Shown here piece by piece: positions 8,528 through 17,599 of a stretch of 64,000 bases of DNA. The DNA is from Martelella alba (GTDB taxonomy: Bacteria > Pseudomonadota > Alphaproteobacteria > Rhizobiales > Rhizobiaceae). A model generated the notes under the pieces. The model did not search any database. It was given only the letters and a program-made list of their open reading frames with translations, and had not been told where the DNA came from. Position numbers and translations under genes: made by a program. Position 1 is the stretch's first letter. Every line of letters starts with the position of its first letter. The DNA lies in the NCBI RefSeq assembly GCF_006516955.1, contig NZ_VHLG01000009.1, forward strand, positions 94,547 through 158,546, given 5' to 3'.

Positions 8528-9292
8528 ATGACCACAGAAAACACCGTCCTTCACGTCTCTGATGTTCATAAAAGTTTCGGCGGATTGCGGGCGCTCAAGG
8601 ATGTCGAGCTTGAGGTGGAAAAAGGCACCGTTCACGCCATTATCGGCCCGAATGGTGCTGGCAAGTCGACCCTGCTCAATGTCTGCATCGGCCGGATCAA
8701 GCCGGATCATGGCCATGTCATATTCGATGGCCAGACACTCGATCATCATCAGCCGCATGAGATCAACCAGCTCGGCGTCTCGCGCGTGTTCCAGACACCG
8801 GAAATCTTCCCCGATCTGACATTGCTGGAAAATGTGATGATCCCGGCCTTTGCCAAGCGCGACGGCGCCTTCCGGCTGAATGCGGTCAAGGCACTGTCCT
8901 CGGAAGCGGAAATCCGTGACGAGGCCGAATATATCCTGGAGGATATCGGCCTCTTTGCCCGCCGTTTTCATGAAGCAGGCTCGCTATCACGTGGCGATAA
9001 ACGGCGGCTCGAGCTTGCCATGTGCCTAATCCAGAAGCCGAAGCTCCTGCTTCTGGATGAACCGACTGCCGGCATGGCGCGCCATGACACCAATATGACG
9101 ATCGAGCTTCTGCAGCGCATCAAGGCGCGCGGCATGACCAAGGTCATCATCGAACACGACATGCATGTCGTCTTCTCGCTGGCCGACAAGATCTCGGTGC
9201 TTGCCCAGGGCCAGATCATCGCCGATGGAACGCCTGATCAGGTCCGGGGCAATCCGAAGGTCCGCGAAGCCTATCTCGGGGAGGCCCATTGA
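8528..9292 (+). CDS. livG: ABC transporter ATP-binding protein, LivG type
   Basis: 254-residue ATPase. Walker A is GPNGAGKST, the signature loop is LSRGDKRRLELAM (the variant form usual for LivG/UrtD rather than LSGGQ), and Walker B is LLLLDEPTAGM. The C-terminal VRGNPKVREAYLGE is the LivG-specific tail. ATG at 8528 follows GGAG and lies four bases beyond the livM stop. It forms a heterodimer with the LivF-type protein to drive import. Confidence 0.93.
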   Translation: MTTENTVLHVSDVHKSFGGLRALKDVELEVEKGTVHAIIGPNGAGKSTLLNVCIGRIKPDHGHVIFDGQTLDHHQPHEINQLGVSRVFQTPEIFPDLTLLENVMIPAFAKRDGAFRLNAVKALSSEAEIRDEAEYILEDIGLFARRFHEAGSLSRGDKRRLELAMCLIQKPKLLLLDEPTAGMARHDTNMTIELLQRIKARGMTKVIIEHDMHVVFSLADKISVLAQGQIIADGTPDQVRGNPKVREAYLGEAH

Positions 9293-9339
9293 TGAATGCA
9301 CCCGTCGATAACAACCATTTCCATAAGGAGGCGAACACC

Positions 9340-10056
9340 ATGAGCGAAGCCGAAGCCTTCTTCAGCGTCCGCGACATTCATGCCTGGTATGGCGAAAGCT
9401 ATATCGTGCAGGGCGTGTCCTTCGATATCCGCAAGGGCGAAGTTCTCTCGCTTCTGGGGCGCAATGGCGCGGGCAAGACCTCGACGCTTCGAACCCTTGC
9501 CCGCCTTGACAGCCCGGCACTCCGAAAGGGAGAAATCTGGCTGGATGGCAAACCGTTGCACCAGATGAAGGCCTTTCAGGCGGCCAAGGCCGGCCTTCAG
9601 CTGGTGCCGGAAGACAGGCGCATCATCGGCGGCCTGTCGGTGGAGGAAAACCTGATCCTGGCCCAGGTCTCGGGCGAAAAGGGCTGGCCGATCGAAAAGA
9701 TCTACGACCACTTTCCCCGCCTTGCCGAACGCCGCAATCAGGAGGCCGTCACCATGTCCGGCGGCGAACAGCAGATGCTGGCCGTTGCCCGCGCGCTCGC
9801 CCGTGACATCAAGCTGCTGTTTCTCGATGAGCCCTATGAAGGGCTCGCCCCGGTGATCGTGCAGGAAATCGAGAAAATCGTCTCGCAGATCCGCGATCTC
9901 GGCATCACCACCATCATCGTCGAACAGAATGCCGTCGCCGCCCTGCGGCTTTCCGACCGCGCGGTAATCATGGATACCGGCCAGGTCGTCTTTGCCGGGA
10001 CAGCCCGCGATGTGCTGGATAACAAGGAACTGCGGGACGAATATCTGGCGATCTGA
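9340..10056 (+). CDS. livF: ABC transporter ATP-binding protein, LivF type
   Basis: 238-residue ATPase with Walker A GRNGAGKTS, LivF-specific LVPEDRRIIGGLSVEENL, signature MSGGEQQMLAVARAL and Walker B LLFLDEPYEGLAP. ATG at 9340 was chosen for its strong AAGGAGG site nine bases upstream; the frame is open back to an ATG at 9292 overlapping the livG stop, which would add 16 non-conserved residues. Last gene of the importer operon. Confidence 0.93.
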   Translation: MSEAEAFFSVRDIHAWYGESYIVQGVSFDIRKGEVLSLLGRNGAGKTSTLRTLARLDSPALRKGEIWLDGKPLHQMKAFQAAKAGLQLVPEDRRIIGGLSVEENLILAQVSGEKGWPIEKIYDHFPRLAERRNQEAVTMSGGEQQMLAVARALARDIKLLFLDEPYEGLAPVIVQEIEKIVSQIRDLGITTIIVEQNAVAALRLSDRAVIMDTGQVVFAGTARDVLDNKELRDEYLAI

Positions 10057-10088
10057 CAGCATTGTACCGTCCAGAATCACCCGCCTTC

Positions 10089-10123
10089 GCCATGCCTTTC
10101 CACCGGAAGGCATGGCCGTTTCT
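10089..10123 (+). terminator. terminator hairpin after livF
   Basis: Perfect 10-bp stem GCCATGCCTT (10089-10098) / AAGGCATGGC (10107-10116) with an 8-nt loop, followed by CGTTTCTGT. The U-tract is short but the stem is strong and it lies 33 bases after the operon end. Confidence 0.7.
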
Positions 10124-10209
10124 GTCAAGCATGGGCTTGGTGCATGGTTAACGGCTTTATAACGAATTCAGCATAGGCTCCTGACAAAGCAAAGTTTTTG
10201 TCGAGGAGT

Positions 10210-11133
10210 ATGTCCGTGGTTGATCGCTACCGGGAACTTGAAGGTCTGAAGAGCGCGCGCAATCTGGATCTGGTGCTCATGGCGACTGTTTCCTCCTTTG
10301 CCAGCCTGCGCAATCCCGGCACGGCTGAGCTGCGCCGCTTTGCCGAGCTTCTCCCTCCCGTCTACGACGCATCAAGCCCCGAGGCCCGCCGCCAGGCTGT
10401 CGCCGCCCTTTCGGCCTGCCCGAGCGTGCCGCGCAGCATCTGCCGCTTCCTCGGTCGCCAGGATATCGCCATCGCCGCGCCTTTTCTGGCGCTGTCTCCG
10501 GCCATTGACGAAGAGACATTGATCGAAATCATCGAGACTTCAGGCGAGGCGCACAAGCGGGCAATCATCAACCGCGCCGACCTGACGCAAAAGGTCATTG
10601 CCGCGCTGATCGCCACCCATGCCGACAGCAGCGAAACACGCGATGAAGACAGTGCCGCCGCCGCGGATACCGAGGCCATGGAAGACAAGAGCGAGGCCCT
10701 GCGGCGCACGCTGAAAGCCATGGTCGAAAAATCCGGCGACAGCGACCGCCTCGGCCTTTCAACTCTTTCAGCGCTCCAGACATCGCTGCTGGTCCGTTTC
10801 GCCCGCCGCCGCGAAGCCGGCTTTTTCGCGGAGACCTTCGCCCGCGCGCTAGGCGGCGATCAGGCCCTTGCAAAAGCGATCCTTGCCGAGGCAAGCGGCG
10901 AACGTCTGGCGACTGCCCTTGTCGGGCTCGGCATGGCCAATGACGATGTCAGCTTCATTCTGCAGCGCACGGTCCCGGCCATTGCCGGCGATCACGATAC
11001 CGATGCCATGGTCGCGAGCCTGTCGCCATCCCGCTCGATCGAACAGCTTCTCGCCTGGCAGGCAGAAAGCGCCGAGCGCAACCAACAGCCGGCGGCAAAA
11101 CAGCCCGGCAATGGCAAGCGCCGCAGCGCCTGA
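10210..11133 (+). CDS. DUF2336-family protein
   Basis: 307-residue, mostly helical, soluble protein resembling the alphaproteobacterial DUF2336 family, with alanine/leucine-rich helices (SSPEARRQAVAALSACPSVP, RAIINRADLTQKVIAALI) suggesting HEAT-like repeats. A charged linker lies near residue 150. Function is unknown; relatives are often found near cell-cycle or motility genes. ATG at 10210 is close to GAGGAG; GTG at 10216 (MVDRYRE) has better spacing and may be the true start. A TTAACCAT-type motif lies 59-66 bases upstream. Confidence 0.7.
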   Translation: MSVVDRYRELEGLKSARNLDLVLMATVSSFASLRNPGTAELRRFAELLPPVYDASSPEARRQAVAALSACPSVPRSICRFLGRQDIAIAAPFLALSPAIDEETLIEIIETSGEAHKRAIINRADLTQKVIAALIATHADSSETRDEDSAAAADTEAMEDKSEALRRTLKAMVEKSGDSDRLGLSTLSALQTSLLVRFARRREAGFFAETFARALGGDQALAKAILAEASGERLATALVGLGMANDDVSFILQRTVPAIAGDHDTDAMVASLSPSRSIEQLLAWQAESAERNQQPAAKQPGNGKRRSA

Positions 11134-11142
11134 GCCAAAATT

Positions 11143-11532
11143 TCATTCCACAACGGTAAAGAGCCCGCTGACATCATCGATCTCAAGCGCGACGACCCAG
11201 AGATCGCTGTCGAAACGGCGCTCCTTCTCCAGCTTGTCTGCGATACTGAGGACATCGACGTCTTCCAGCCGCTTTTCAAAAACGCGGTCACCATCATCAT
11301 CGGCAAGCACCTGAGGTGCCGGCATGAACAGCGTCTCCAACCCGTCCCGCTTGGTCTGCCGGATCGCGATGGCGCCAGCCGCCTCCGCCCCCTTGCATTC
11401 GACCGCTGCAAAACCGCCTTTGGCAAAAACCTGACGGCAGAGAGCGGATACGAAAATATCGCTTCTAAGGCGTGCGGACACTCGGCATTTTCCTTCCCTC
11501 GCCGTGCCCTTGTCAGGCTGCGGCTTCGACAC
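11143..11532 (-). CDS. DUF1491 family protein
   Basis: 129-residue cytoplasmic protein. The core RLRSDIFVSALCRQVFAKGGFAAVECKGAEAAGAIAI and the DVDVLSIADKLEKERRFDSDLWVVALE segment match the DUF1491 family, common next to the peptidoglycan-binding-domain gene in Rhizobiales. GTG at 11532 starts one base after the upstream gene's TGA, implying translational coupling; a later GTG/ATG start is possible because the first ten residues look non-conserved. Function unknown. Confidence 0.75.
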   Translation of the reverse strand: MSKPQPDKGTAREGKCRVSARLRSDIFVSALCRQVFAKGGFAAVECKGAEAAGAIAIRQTKRDGLETLFMPAPQVLADDDGDRVFEKRLEDVDVLSIADKLEKERRFDSDLWVVALEIDDVSGLFTVVE

Positions 11533-11533
11533 A

Positions 11534-12499
11534 TCACAGCGCGCCGATTTCCTTCAACTTGGCCAGAACCGCTTCGCTCGGCTCACCGGTTTCCGGCAGC
11601 CGGTAATGTTTCTGGAAATTCAGGATCGCCGCCTGTGTGCTTGCCCCGGCGACGCCATCAACAACAATCCCGTCATAGGCGATATTCTGCAGACCGCGCT
11701 GGATCTCCATCACCGTGGCCGATGAGACTGGCGCCGGGCTGGAGGCAAGTGTCAGCTGTGCGGCACTATCGACGTCTGAAGAACTGGCAGAGGCGCGGAT
11801 CACCGCAGCAACATCACCGTTATTGGTGTCAGGCCGATGGGTCGGCAGCGGCGTCGCTGACGACGCGGTGATCGCGGCCAGAAGTCCGGCATCCGCCGCG
11901 CCCGTCACGATCAGATCATTGTCCTTTTGAAAGGCGGCAATGGCTTCGGCCGTCTTCGGTCCGCTCACCCCATCGACCGTGCCCTTGTAATAACCGCGGG
12001 CGGCAAGAGCCTGCTGGACTTCGCTAAGCAAATCCGCCGGATCGGCAGGAGCAGACGGCGCCTTGGCGGACGTATCTGCCGCCGCCTCAGAGCTTGCCGC
12101 CGGCGCACCACGCTGCATCACAGCAAGCAGTTCCTCAATCTCCGCATCACCGCTTTGCTCGACGGGCCGTTCATCTGCCGTAGCCCGAACCGCATCATCG
12201 CCGTCCCGTTCGATACGGAAGCTGTGATAAGGCACTGCTTCATCTGCCATGCTGCGTCCGGGAATGGCATCCGGGTCGACGGCATCACGGGTTCTGAAGA
12301 TCGGATCGGGATGCGGCCCGGCCTGATACCAGAGCGCATTGGCCGAGACGAAGCTGAACACAACGGCGAAGATCGTCACACCGCCAAAAACAGAGGGATG
12401 GCGAGAGATCGCAGCGCCGCCCGCCAACAGCATCCGCATCATCAGCCCTGGCTTATTGCCCTTCTTGCTCTTGCCTCGTTTTTTGGTCGTCTTCCCCAT
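11534..12499 (-). CDS. membrane-anchored peptidoglycan-binding protein
   Basis: 321 residues. A very basic N-terminus (KKRGKSKKGNK) precedes a single membrane segment (about residues 36-58), a low-complexity acidic/alanine linker, then two PG_binding_1 domains: one around VQQALAARGYYKGTVDGVSGPKTAEAI and one at the C-terminus (IQRGLQNIAYDGIVVDGVAGASTQAAI). The domains should face the periplasm and bind the cell wall. Coupled to the DUF1491 gene downstream. No catalytic domain is visible, so a structural or tethering role is likely. Confidence 0.85.
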   Translation of the reverse strand: MGKTTKKRGKSKKGNKPGLMMRMLLAGGAAISRHPSVFGGVTIFAVVFSFVSANALWYQAGPHPDPIFRTRDAVDPDAIPGRSMADEAVPYHSFRIERDGDDAVRATADERPVEQSGDAEIEELLAVMQRGAPAASSEAAADTSAKAPSAPADPADLLSEVQQALAARGYYKGTVDGVSGPKTAEAIAAFQKDNDLIVTGAADAGLLAAITASSATPLPTHRPDTNNGDVAAVIRASASSSDVDSAAQLTLASSPAPVSSATVMEIQRGLQNIAYDGIVVDGVAGASTQAAILNFQKHYRLPETGEPSEAVLAKLKEIGAL

Positions 12500-12991
12500 C
12501 GGCCCTGCTTCCGAATATCACCATGCCCGGCACCTGCCGTCGCGTTTTCCTGTCACGTCATTATTCCCGCGAGAGCCCATGCCCCGCGTTCAGGGGGCCC
12601 GCCGGTCTGTCTTTTCCGGCAAAGCCCCGGCTCCTGCTTTGTCTACAATAACGCCTGAGCGCTACGGAAGGTGAAATGCGACAGTATTTTTCTTGCTATG
12701 GTTAATATAAAACGCGTCCGCTCCGATGCACGAAAATGCCGAAAAAACGCGAAATAATGCTGATTTCGTTGTATTTTTCCACCAGACTTCAAACAGGTGC
12801 CGGCAATCCGGAAATTGTCACAGCAAACAGGCATCGCGCCCTGTTACCGGCTCATTTACCCGCTTGTATTAGAGACTGGGGTGATATCGCGATGGATCAG
12901 ATCACTGGTCCGGCAGCGTGCGCATGTTCTGCCCGAAGCAAGAATGGGCAGCTGTATTGAACAACAGGGAAACCGGCCCGGGAAGGAAGTG
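12500..12991. other. divergent intergenic region
   Basis: 492 bases between the peptidoglycan-binding gene (minus) and the DUF5330 gene (plus). An A/T-rich patch at 12680-12790 probably holds the promoters. It contains a TTAACCAT-type octamer on the minus strand at 12698-12705. No coding sequence is convincing; the DUF5330 frame is open upstream but the extension looks non-coding. Confidence 0.5.
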
Positions 12992-13558
12992 ATGATAAGG
13001 TTCTTGCTGAAAACGGCATTTTTGTTTTTCTGTCTGTTGCTGATTCTGCCGTTTTTTTCGACCTATCTGACAGGTGAGCCTGCAAGCCAGGACAATGCGG
13101 AGGCGCCGAATGCCGCCGAAATCGGTGGCGCCGTCACGGCCGCACGCGGGACGATCGAATATATGAGCGGGCTTTGCGGTGAAAAACCCGAAGTCTGCGT
13201 CAACGGGGTCAAAATCATCGATTTCCTCCGCCATCGCGCCGGTGAAGGCGCAAATGTCGCCTATCGCTATCTCGGCCAGCATTTCGACGATGGCGATGTT
13301 CAGAACACCAATGTGGCCACCATCTCACCCGATACCCGGCAGGTCAGGCTTGCAGCCGAACCTCCAGAAGCAGTTCCCGCGAAGACGGCCACCCCCTCCC
13401 CCGACACGGTCATCACCGGCGCGATTGAAGAGGCTGCCCTTTCGCAGCCACAGGCGCCTGTGGCACCTGCACCGCCAGAAACACTGACGGCAGCCGCCAG
13501 GCCTGACCTTGCCGGCATTCGCCTTGACGTACCGCTGCCCACCCCGCGCCCCTACTGA
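12992..13558 (+). CDS. DUF5330-like membrane-anchored protein
   Basis: 188 residues. One N-terminal membrane segment (FLLKTAFLFFCLLLILPFFSTYL) is followed by a periplasmic domain with two cysteines in GLCGEKPEVCVNG, likely a disulfide, and a long proline/alanine-rich tail ending PLPTPRPY. This matches the small DUF5330 proteins of Rhizobiales found between the DUF1491/peptidoglycan-binding pair and sufE. ATG at 12992 has GGAAGGAAG upstream. Function unknown; envelope location expected. Confidence 0.75.
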   Translation: MIRFLLKTAFLFFCLLLILPFFSTYLTGEPASQDNAEAPNAAEIGGAVTAARGTIEYMSGLCGEKPEVCVNGVKIIDFLRHRAGEGANVAYRYLGQHFDDGDVQNTNVATISPDTRQVRLAAEPPEAVPAKTATPSPDTVITGAIEEAALSQPQAPVAPAPPETLTAAARPDLAGIRLDVPLPTPRPY

Positions 13559-13749
13559 CACCGGGCAAAATCTGCATCGCTGCGGCGATGCAGCATGGAA
13601 TGGTTCCAAATGCGGCCAACACTCGCTATACCGAAAAATGCCGCGCATCACCGGTCTCCCATCAGATGCGAGGCAATTTTGCCGGACAAAGCCGCCAGAT
13701 CAGACGGCGCCCCTCGGTAGATGACCAGTTTTACGGACGGATACAGGCC

Positions 13750-14181
13750 ATGAGCGCAGAGCTTGACAGCATTATTGATGATTTCTCCTTTCTCGATGAC
13801 TGGGAGGACCGCTATCGCTATGTGATCGAGCTTGGCAAGGCACTGCCCGACCTGCCGGAGACGGAAAAGACCGAAGCCAACAAGGTTCATGGCTGCGCAA
13901 GCCAGGTCTGGCTGGTGATGCAAAGCGAGGATGGCGACGATCCGGTCATGCATCTACGCGGCGATTCTGACGCCTTTATCGTGCGTGGTCTCGTCGCCAT
14001 CGTCCTGGCTGTCTACTCAGGTCACAAGGCTTCGGAGAATGCAAAGACCGATGCGATCGATATTCTTCGCCGCATCGGCCTGGTCGAGAACCTGTCGGCC
14101 CAGCGTGCCAATGGCCTCAATGCCATGGTGACGCGAATACGCGAAATGGCCGCGCGTCTGCTCGCCGGCCATTCCGCTTGA
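13750..14181 (+). CDS. sufE: SufE family cysteine desulfuration protein
   Basis: 143-residue SufE homologue, the sulfur acceptor that takes persulfide from the SufS desulfurase for Fe-S cluster assembly. The acceptor cysteine is C49 in KVHGCASQVW, and GLVAIVLAVYSGH and IDILRRIGLVENLSAQRANGL are conserved. It is separated from the suf operon, which is usual in Rhizobiales. ATG at 13750 begins the conserved domain; the ribosome-binding site is weak. Confidence 0.93.
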   Translation: MSAELDSIIDDFSFLDDWEDRYRYVIELGKALPDLPETEKTEANKVHGCASQVWLVMQSEDGDDPVMHLRGDSDAFIVRGLVAIVLAVYSGHKASENAKTDAIDILRRIGLVENLSAQRANGLNAMVTRIREMAARLLAGHSA

Positions 14182-14186
14182 GGCCA

Positions 14187-14726
14187 TCAGGATTGCCCGT
14201 CTGAAGGGATGCCGAAGGCACGCGCCAGTGGCCGGAAATCCTGATCCCCCCATTGGCGCAGCTGCGCCTTTTGCGGAACCGAAGGCGCGTAATGACGCGC
14301 CAGCGCAAGAAGGGCCGTGCGAACCATAAGTTTGGCTGAACGCACAGGCCACTGCCGCTCGCGCTCTATCAGCTCCAGCCCCTTCATGAAGCAACAGAAA
14401 TCAAGAGCGACATCAGCAAGCTCCGGACCGACCGCCCGCAAGGCCTGGCGAACGCGCTGACGCGCGTCCAACGCACAATCAGAAGCGCTATCCGCCTGAT
14501 GACCTTTCACGCGTGTTTCAAGCCGCGGCGTCAGCGACGCGGTAACACGTGGCTGCATCTGCCCGCGCATGAAATCGGCAAATAGTCTTTCGCCAGCCGA
14601 GACCGCCTCCACCGGCAGAAAGGGCGAACCGTCCACCAGTTTCTGTTTTGCCAGCAGTTCAAGTGGTGAACACGACCCCTTGCGCCTGACGGCCCCGGGC
14701 CTTTTGCTCTGCTTTATCTCAACCAT
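14187..14726 (-). CDS. DUF6456 domain protein
   Basis: 179 residues. The C-terminal half (residues ~60-160, SPLELLAKQ then RLETRVKG...LDARQRVRQALRAVGPELADVALDFCCFMKGLELIERERQWPVRSAKLMVRTALLALARHY) is the DUF6456 helical domain, which resembles phage/GTA-type DNA-binding modules. ATG at 14726 overlaps the upstream DnaA-like gene by eight bases, so the two are co-translated. Its partner and position suggest a DNA-related regulatory function, which is inference. Confidence 0.75.
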   Translation of the reverse strand: MVEIKQSKRPGAVRRKGSCSPLELLAKQKLVDGSPFLPVEAVSAGERLFADFMRGQMQPRVTASLTPRLETRVKGHQADSASDCALDARQRVRQALRAVGPELADVALDFCCFMKGLELIERERQWPVRSAKLMVRTALLALARHYAPSVPQKAQLRQWGDQDFRPLARAFGIPSDGQS

Positions 14727-15108
14727 GATCGCCAAGCCCCAGAGTTACGACGATCTCGATCGCCAGACGTTCGATACGGGCGACAAAGGCATCATAGTCA
14801 GCATCATCGCGCCGGTCCTCAACCACGCGACAGGCATAGGCAACAGTAGTGCGATCCCGGCCAAATCCCTGGCCGATCTCATTCAGCGAAAGTCCGAGCG
14901 CCACATGACAAACATACATCGCCATTTGCCGCAGATGGGCGCCCCCGCGGCGCTGAAGACGCTCTTCACCGACCGGCAGCGCTCCCATCTGTCCCATTTC
15001 GAAAGTCAGCAGTCGGACAACACGGCAGAGTGACAATGCATCGCCGTCCAGTTTCAGTGATCTTGCAACCGCCCCTGAGCGGTCTGAAATATTAGCCAAG
15101 GTCCCCAT
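14719..15108 (-). CDS. stand-alone DnaA domain IV-like helix-turn-helix protein
   Basis: 129 residues. Residues ~58-98 match the C-terminal DNA-binding domain of DnaA: a helix RQMAMYVCHVALGLSLNEIGQGF followed by GRDRTTVAYACRVVE, corresponding to the DnaA signature GGRDHTTVLHAC. The DnaA histidine is arginine here. No AAA+ ATPase domain is present, so it is not an initiator; it may bind DnaA-box-like sites or act as a transcription factor. ATG at 15108 lies beyond an A/T-rich promoter region. Confidence 0.8.
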   Translation of the reverse strand: MGTLANISDRSGAVARSLKLDGDALSLCRVVRLLTFEMGQMGALPVGEERLQRRGGAHLRQMAMYVCHVALGLSLNEIGQGFGRDRTTVAYACRVVEDRRDDADYDAFVARIERLAIEIVVTLGLGDHG

Positions 15109-15503
15109 GACTTCCCAATCCCAAATTGTACAGTTGATTTTTTTCTCATATTTAGGATTTTATTCTTACACACTACAAGAAAACGGGGATTGAAATTGCG
15201 ACAACTTCGCTACTATTCGTTGTTATGGTTAAATTTTTTAAATTAAAAATAGGATTTATATCCTACTTCATCCTACAGGCAGCAACATGCGTGAGCAAAT
15301 AAGTTATCAACAATCGCGCAGGTCAGCAGTGTGTCCCTCAAAATACAGTCAAAACCGACCTCAAAAGACATGAACCGATTGCCCAAAGATAAAATCCGAG
15401 ACAATCTCAATTTCAAACACGCATATTCTCTAGAACATTAAAACACATAGGCAGCGGCGGCGACATTTCCCATGCTATATTGATTCGCTTGAAGTCAAAG
15501 CAA
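15109..15503. other. A/T-rich intergenic region
   Basis: About 395 bases without a convincing gene, much richer in A/T than the surroundings between 15110 and 15300. It must hold the promoter of the DnaA-like/DUF6456 pair on the minus strand. A TTAACCAT-type octamer (minus strand) is at 15225-15232, and the near-palindrome TAGGATTTATATCCTA is at 15251-15266. Confidence 0.5.
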
Positions 15504-15536
15504 AGCCGACACTGTCTTCTCAGAACAGTGTCGGCT
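15504..15536 (-). terminator. strong hairpin downstream of mucR
   Basis: Perfect 12-bp stem AGCCGACACTGT (15504-15515) / ACAGTGTCGGCT (15525-15536) with a 9-nt loop, 25 bases past the mucR stop on the minus strand. The following sequence TTGCTTTGACTTC is only moderately T-rich. Confidence 0.75.
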
Positions 15537-15561
15537 AGAATACTTTACCAATGAATGGCAA

Positions 15562-15984
15562 TCAGCGCTTGCGGCGCTGTCCAAGGCCCATTTCCTTGGC
15601 AAGCCTGGACCGTGCCTCGGCATAGGACGGCGCGACCATCGGATAGTCAGCCGGCAAATCCCACTTTTCACGATAGGCGTCGGGTGACAGATCGTGATGG
15701 GTCATCAAATGGCGCTTCAGCGACTTGAAGCTGCCGCCGCATTCCAGACAAACCAGATGGTCGCCGCTGATCGACTTGCGAACGGAAACAGCCGGCTTGG
15801 GCTTTTCGGCAACGGCAACCGGGCTTGCCGGCTTTGATGTGTTGCTGAGGGCGCTGTGAACCTCGGAAATCAGTCCGGGCAGATCTGCCGTGGGCACCAC
15901 GTGATTGCTGACATAGGCGGCAACAATATCGGCCGTCAGTTCTACCAAATTCTGGGTCTCAGTTTCGACCGCAGTCTCAGTCAT
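15562..15984 (-). CDS. mucR: MucR/Ros family zinc-finger transcriptional regulator
   Basis: 140-residue global regulator of the MucR/Ros family. The zinc-finger is C79-x2-C82 ... H92 with H96/H97 ([19 protein letters not shown]), followed by the family-typical [28 protein letters not shown]-terminal residues 1-60 form the oligomerisation region. MucR binds A/T-rich sites with T-A steps, represses its own gene and controls exopolysaccharide, motility and cell-cycle genes in rhizobia and brucellae. ATG at 15984 follows AGGAGCG. The long A/T-rich upstream region fits autoregulation. Confidence 0.95.
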   Translation of the reverse strand: MTETAVETETQNLVELTADIVAAYVSNHVVPTADLPGLISEVHSALSNTSKPASPVAVAEKPKPAVSVRKSISGDHLVCLECGGSFKSLKRHLMTHHDLSPDAYREKWDLPADYPMVAPSYAEARSRLAKEMGLGQRRKR

Positions 15985-16389
15985 GCTTCGCTCCTGTTCT
16001 TTTGCTCTGCCCACATAATCCAAGCATCTTTAGAGCTTCGAAGTGACAGATCACAAGCCGGCCTCCACGCTTGACCCCGCGCATCGGCGAAACTTACCCC
16101 CTAGTTTCTTGAGTTCCGATTTTCAGAAACTCGACAAGATGGCTTAATAGCTGCCTCTTCGTCCGTGATCTCAACTCAAATGCTGGCGGACAGGTTTATA
16201 TTAAAGTTCCAAGCAAGAGTGTCATAAACTACTCATAACGAGTGAGATATCACCAAAGCCGAAAAAGTCCAGCTATAATTAGCGAAATAAAAGATTTATT
16301 CAGCAGAAAATGCCATTACACCTTTATATCACGTATTTTAGATATCATTAATACTCAAGCTTGCAAATAGCGGAATACAACTTTTCAGT
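15985..16389. other. A/T-rich mucR upstream region
   Basis: 405 bases between mucR (reading left) and the end of the Mrp operon. The portion 16195-16380 is strikingly A/T-rich with many T-A steps, as expected for MucR target DNA. No open frame or hairpin is convincing. Confidence 0.5.
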
Positions 16390-16731
16390 TTAATCGTTAT
16401 TGTCACGTCCCTTGAGGTCATCCTGCAGGCTTTCATCATACATGGGATAGCCGATCTGATGCGCCGCACGGGCCAAAAGATGCGCAGAGACAGGGGCTGT
16501 GAGAATAAAGAACAGGATGCCGGCTATTGCGCGCACGAAAATCGAAATGTCTTCAGAATGGAAGCCAATGGCCAGAAAGATCAACCCGGAACCGACAGTT
16601 CCGGCTTTCGAGGCGGCATGCATGCGGGTGTAAAGATCAGGCAAACGGTTGATACCGATTGCCGCAGTCAATGTAAAAGCCGCACCCGCAAGCAAAAGCA
16701 AGGAAACAAAGATCGCTCCGATATATTCCAT
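16390..16731 (-). CDS. mrpG: Mrp antiporter subunit G
   Basis: 113 residues, three membrane segments. The family motif [25 protein letters not shown] and the conserved [17 protein letters not shown] identify MrpG/PhaG/MnhG. Last gene of the operon; a small accessory subunit needed for antiporter assembly. It begins five bases after mrpF ends. Confidence 0.95.
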   Translation of the reverse strand: MEYIGAIFVSLLLLAGAAFTLTAAIGINRLPDLYTRMHAASKAGTVGSGLIFLAIGFHSEDISIFVRAIAGILFFILTAPVSAHLLARAAHQIGYPMYDESLQDDLKGRDNND

Positions 16732-16736
16732 TGATT

Positions 16737-17126
16737 CTATCCTTTGATCTCGCCATTGACATCAACAACCGGCACATCATGCGGATCTTGCGAATGATCA
16801 TGCGCCATGGGGTGGGGCTTGACCGTAAAGCCGGCCTGGGTTTCTTCCCGCATACCGCTGGAGCGGATGAAACGTGCGAAAGCAACCGTTGCCAGAAAGC
16901 CAACGAGCCCCAGCGCAATGGCGATATCAATGTAAAGCGTGAAACCGGTACGGATCGCGATCGCCACGATAAACCCCATGGCAATCGAGACCAGCATATC
17001 AAGGGAGAGGACCCGATCGGGCAAGGTCGGTCCCTTGATCACCCGTAACACAGTCAGCAGCAGCGACAGCGACAGGATTGCGATGGTGATATTGGCGGCG
17101 ACATGAACAATTGTTTGCGGGTCCAT
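16737..17126 (-). CDS. mrpF: Mrp antiporter subunit F
   Basis: 129 residues with three membrane segments; [35 protein letters not shown] is the MrpF signature. The C-terminal soluble extension (about 35 residues, ending NGEIKG) is longer than in short MrpF proteins. Its ATG overlaps the mrpE stop (TGATG). Confidence 0.95.
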   Translation of the reverse strand: MDPQTIVHVAANITIAILSLSLLLTVLRVIKGPTLPDRVLSLDMLVSIAMGFIVAIAIRTGFTLYIDIAIALGLVGFLATVAFARFIRSSGMREETQAGFTVKPHPMAHDHSQDPHDVPVVDVNGEIKG

Positions 17127-17599
17127 CAGGCGAATGCCTCCCTGATCTTCTTCTCAAAGCCATTGGCGATATCTGCCCGATTGGCGTCTGGATCGGCGCA
17201 GTCGATGGCATGGATGAAAAGCGTCTTCTTGTCGTCTGAAACGTCCACGGAGAGCGTTCCCGGCGTCAGCGTGATCATGTTGGCCAGAAGCGCGATCTCA
17301 AAGTCACGCTGCAGCGACAGCTCGAAGCTGAATATACCCGGATGGATATCCAGTTTCGGCCGGCAGACCAGAACAGCAACCTTCCAGGCAGAGGCCATCA
17401 GTTCCCACAAAAACAACACGAACAGTGCTGTGATCTTGGTAAAACGGCCGAAATAGCTTTCACGCCCAAGCTGTTCGCGCACCAGCGCAACACACAGCGC
17501 GCCAACGATAAAGCCGAAGATGAGATTGTGAAGCGAGGCACTGCCGGTAACGGCAACCCAGGCAATGGCGAGAATAAGGTTCAACACGTAAAGACTCAC
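17126..17599 (-). CDS. mrpE: Mrp antiporter subunit E
   Basis: 157-residue membrane protein. [27 protein letters not shown] and [32 protein letters not shown] are MrpE landmarks. It starts with GTG at 17599 directly after the mrpD TAG stop. Confidence 0.95.
   Translation of the reverse strand: MSLYVLNLILAIAWVAVTGSASLHNLIFGFIVGALCVALVREQLGRESYFGRFTKITALFVLFLWELMASAWKVAVLVCRPKLDIHPGIFSFELSLQRDFEIALLANMITLTPGTLSVDVSDDKKTLFIHAIDCADPDANRADIANGFEKKIREAFA

Noticed and set aside
15300..15320. DnaA-box-like TTATCAACA near the DnaA-domain-like gene
   Set aside because: Only a single imperfect box, no cluster; not enough to suggest an origin or an operator.
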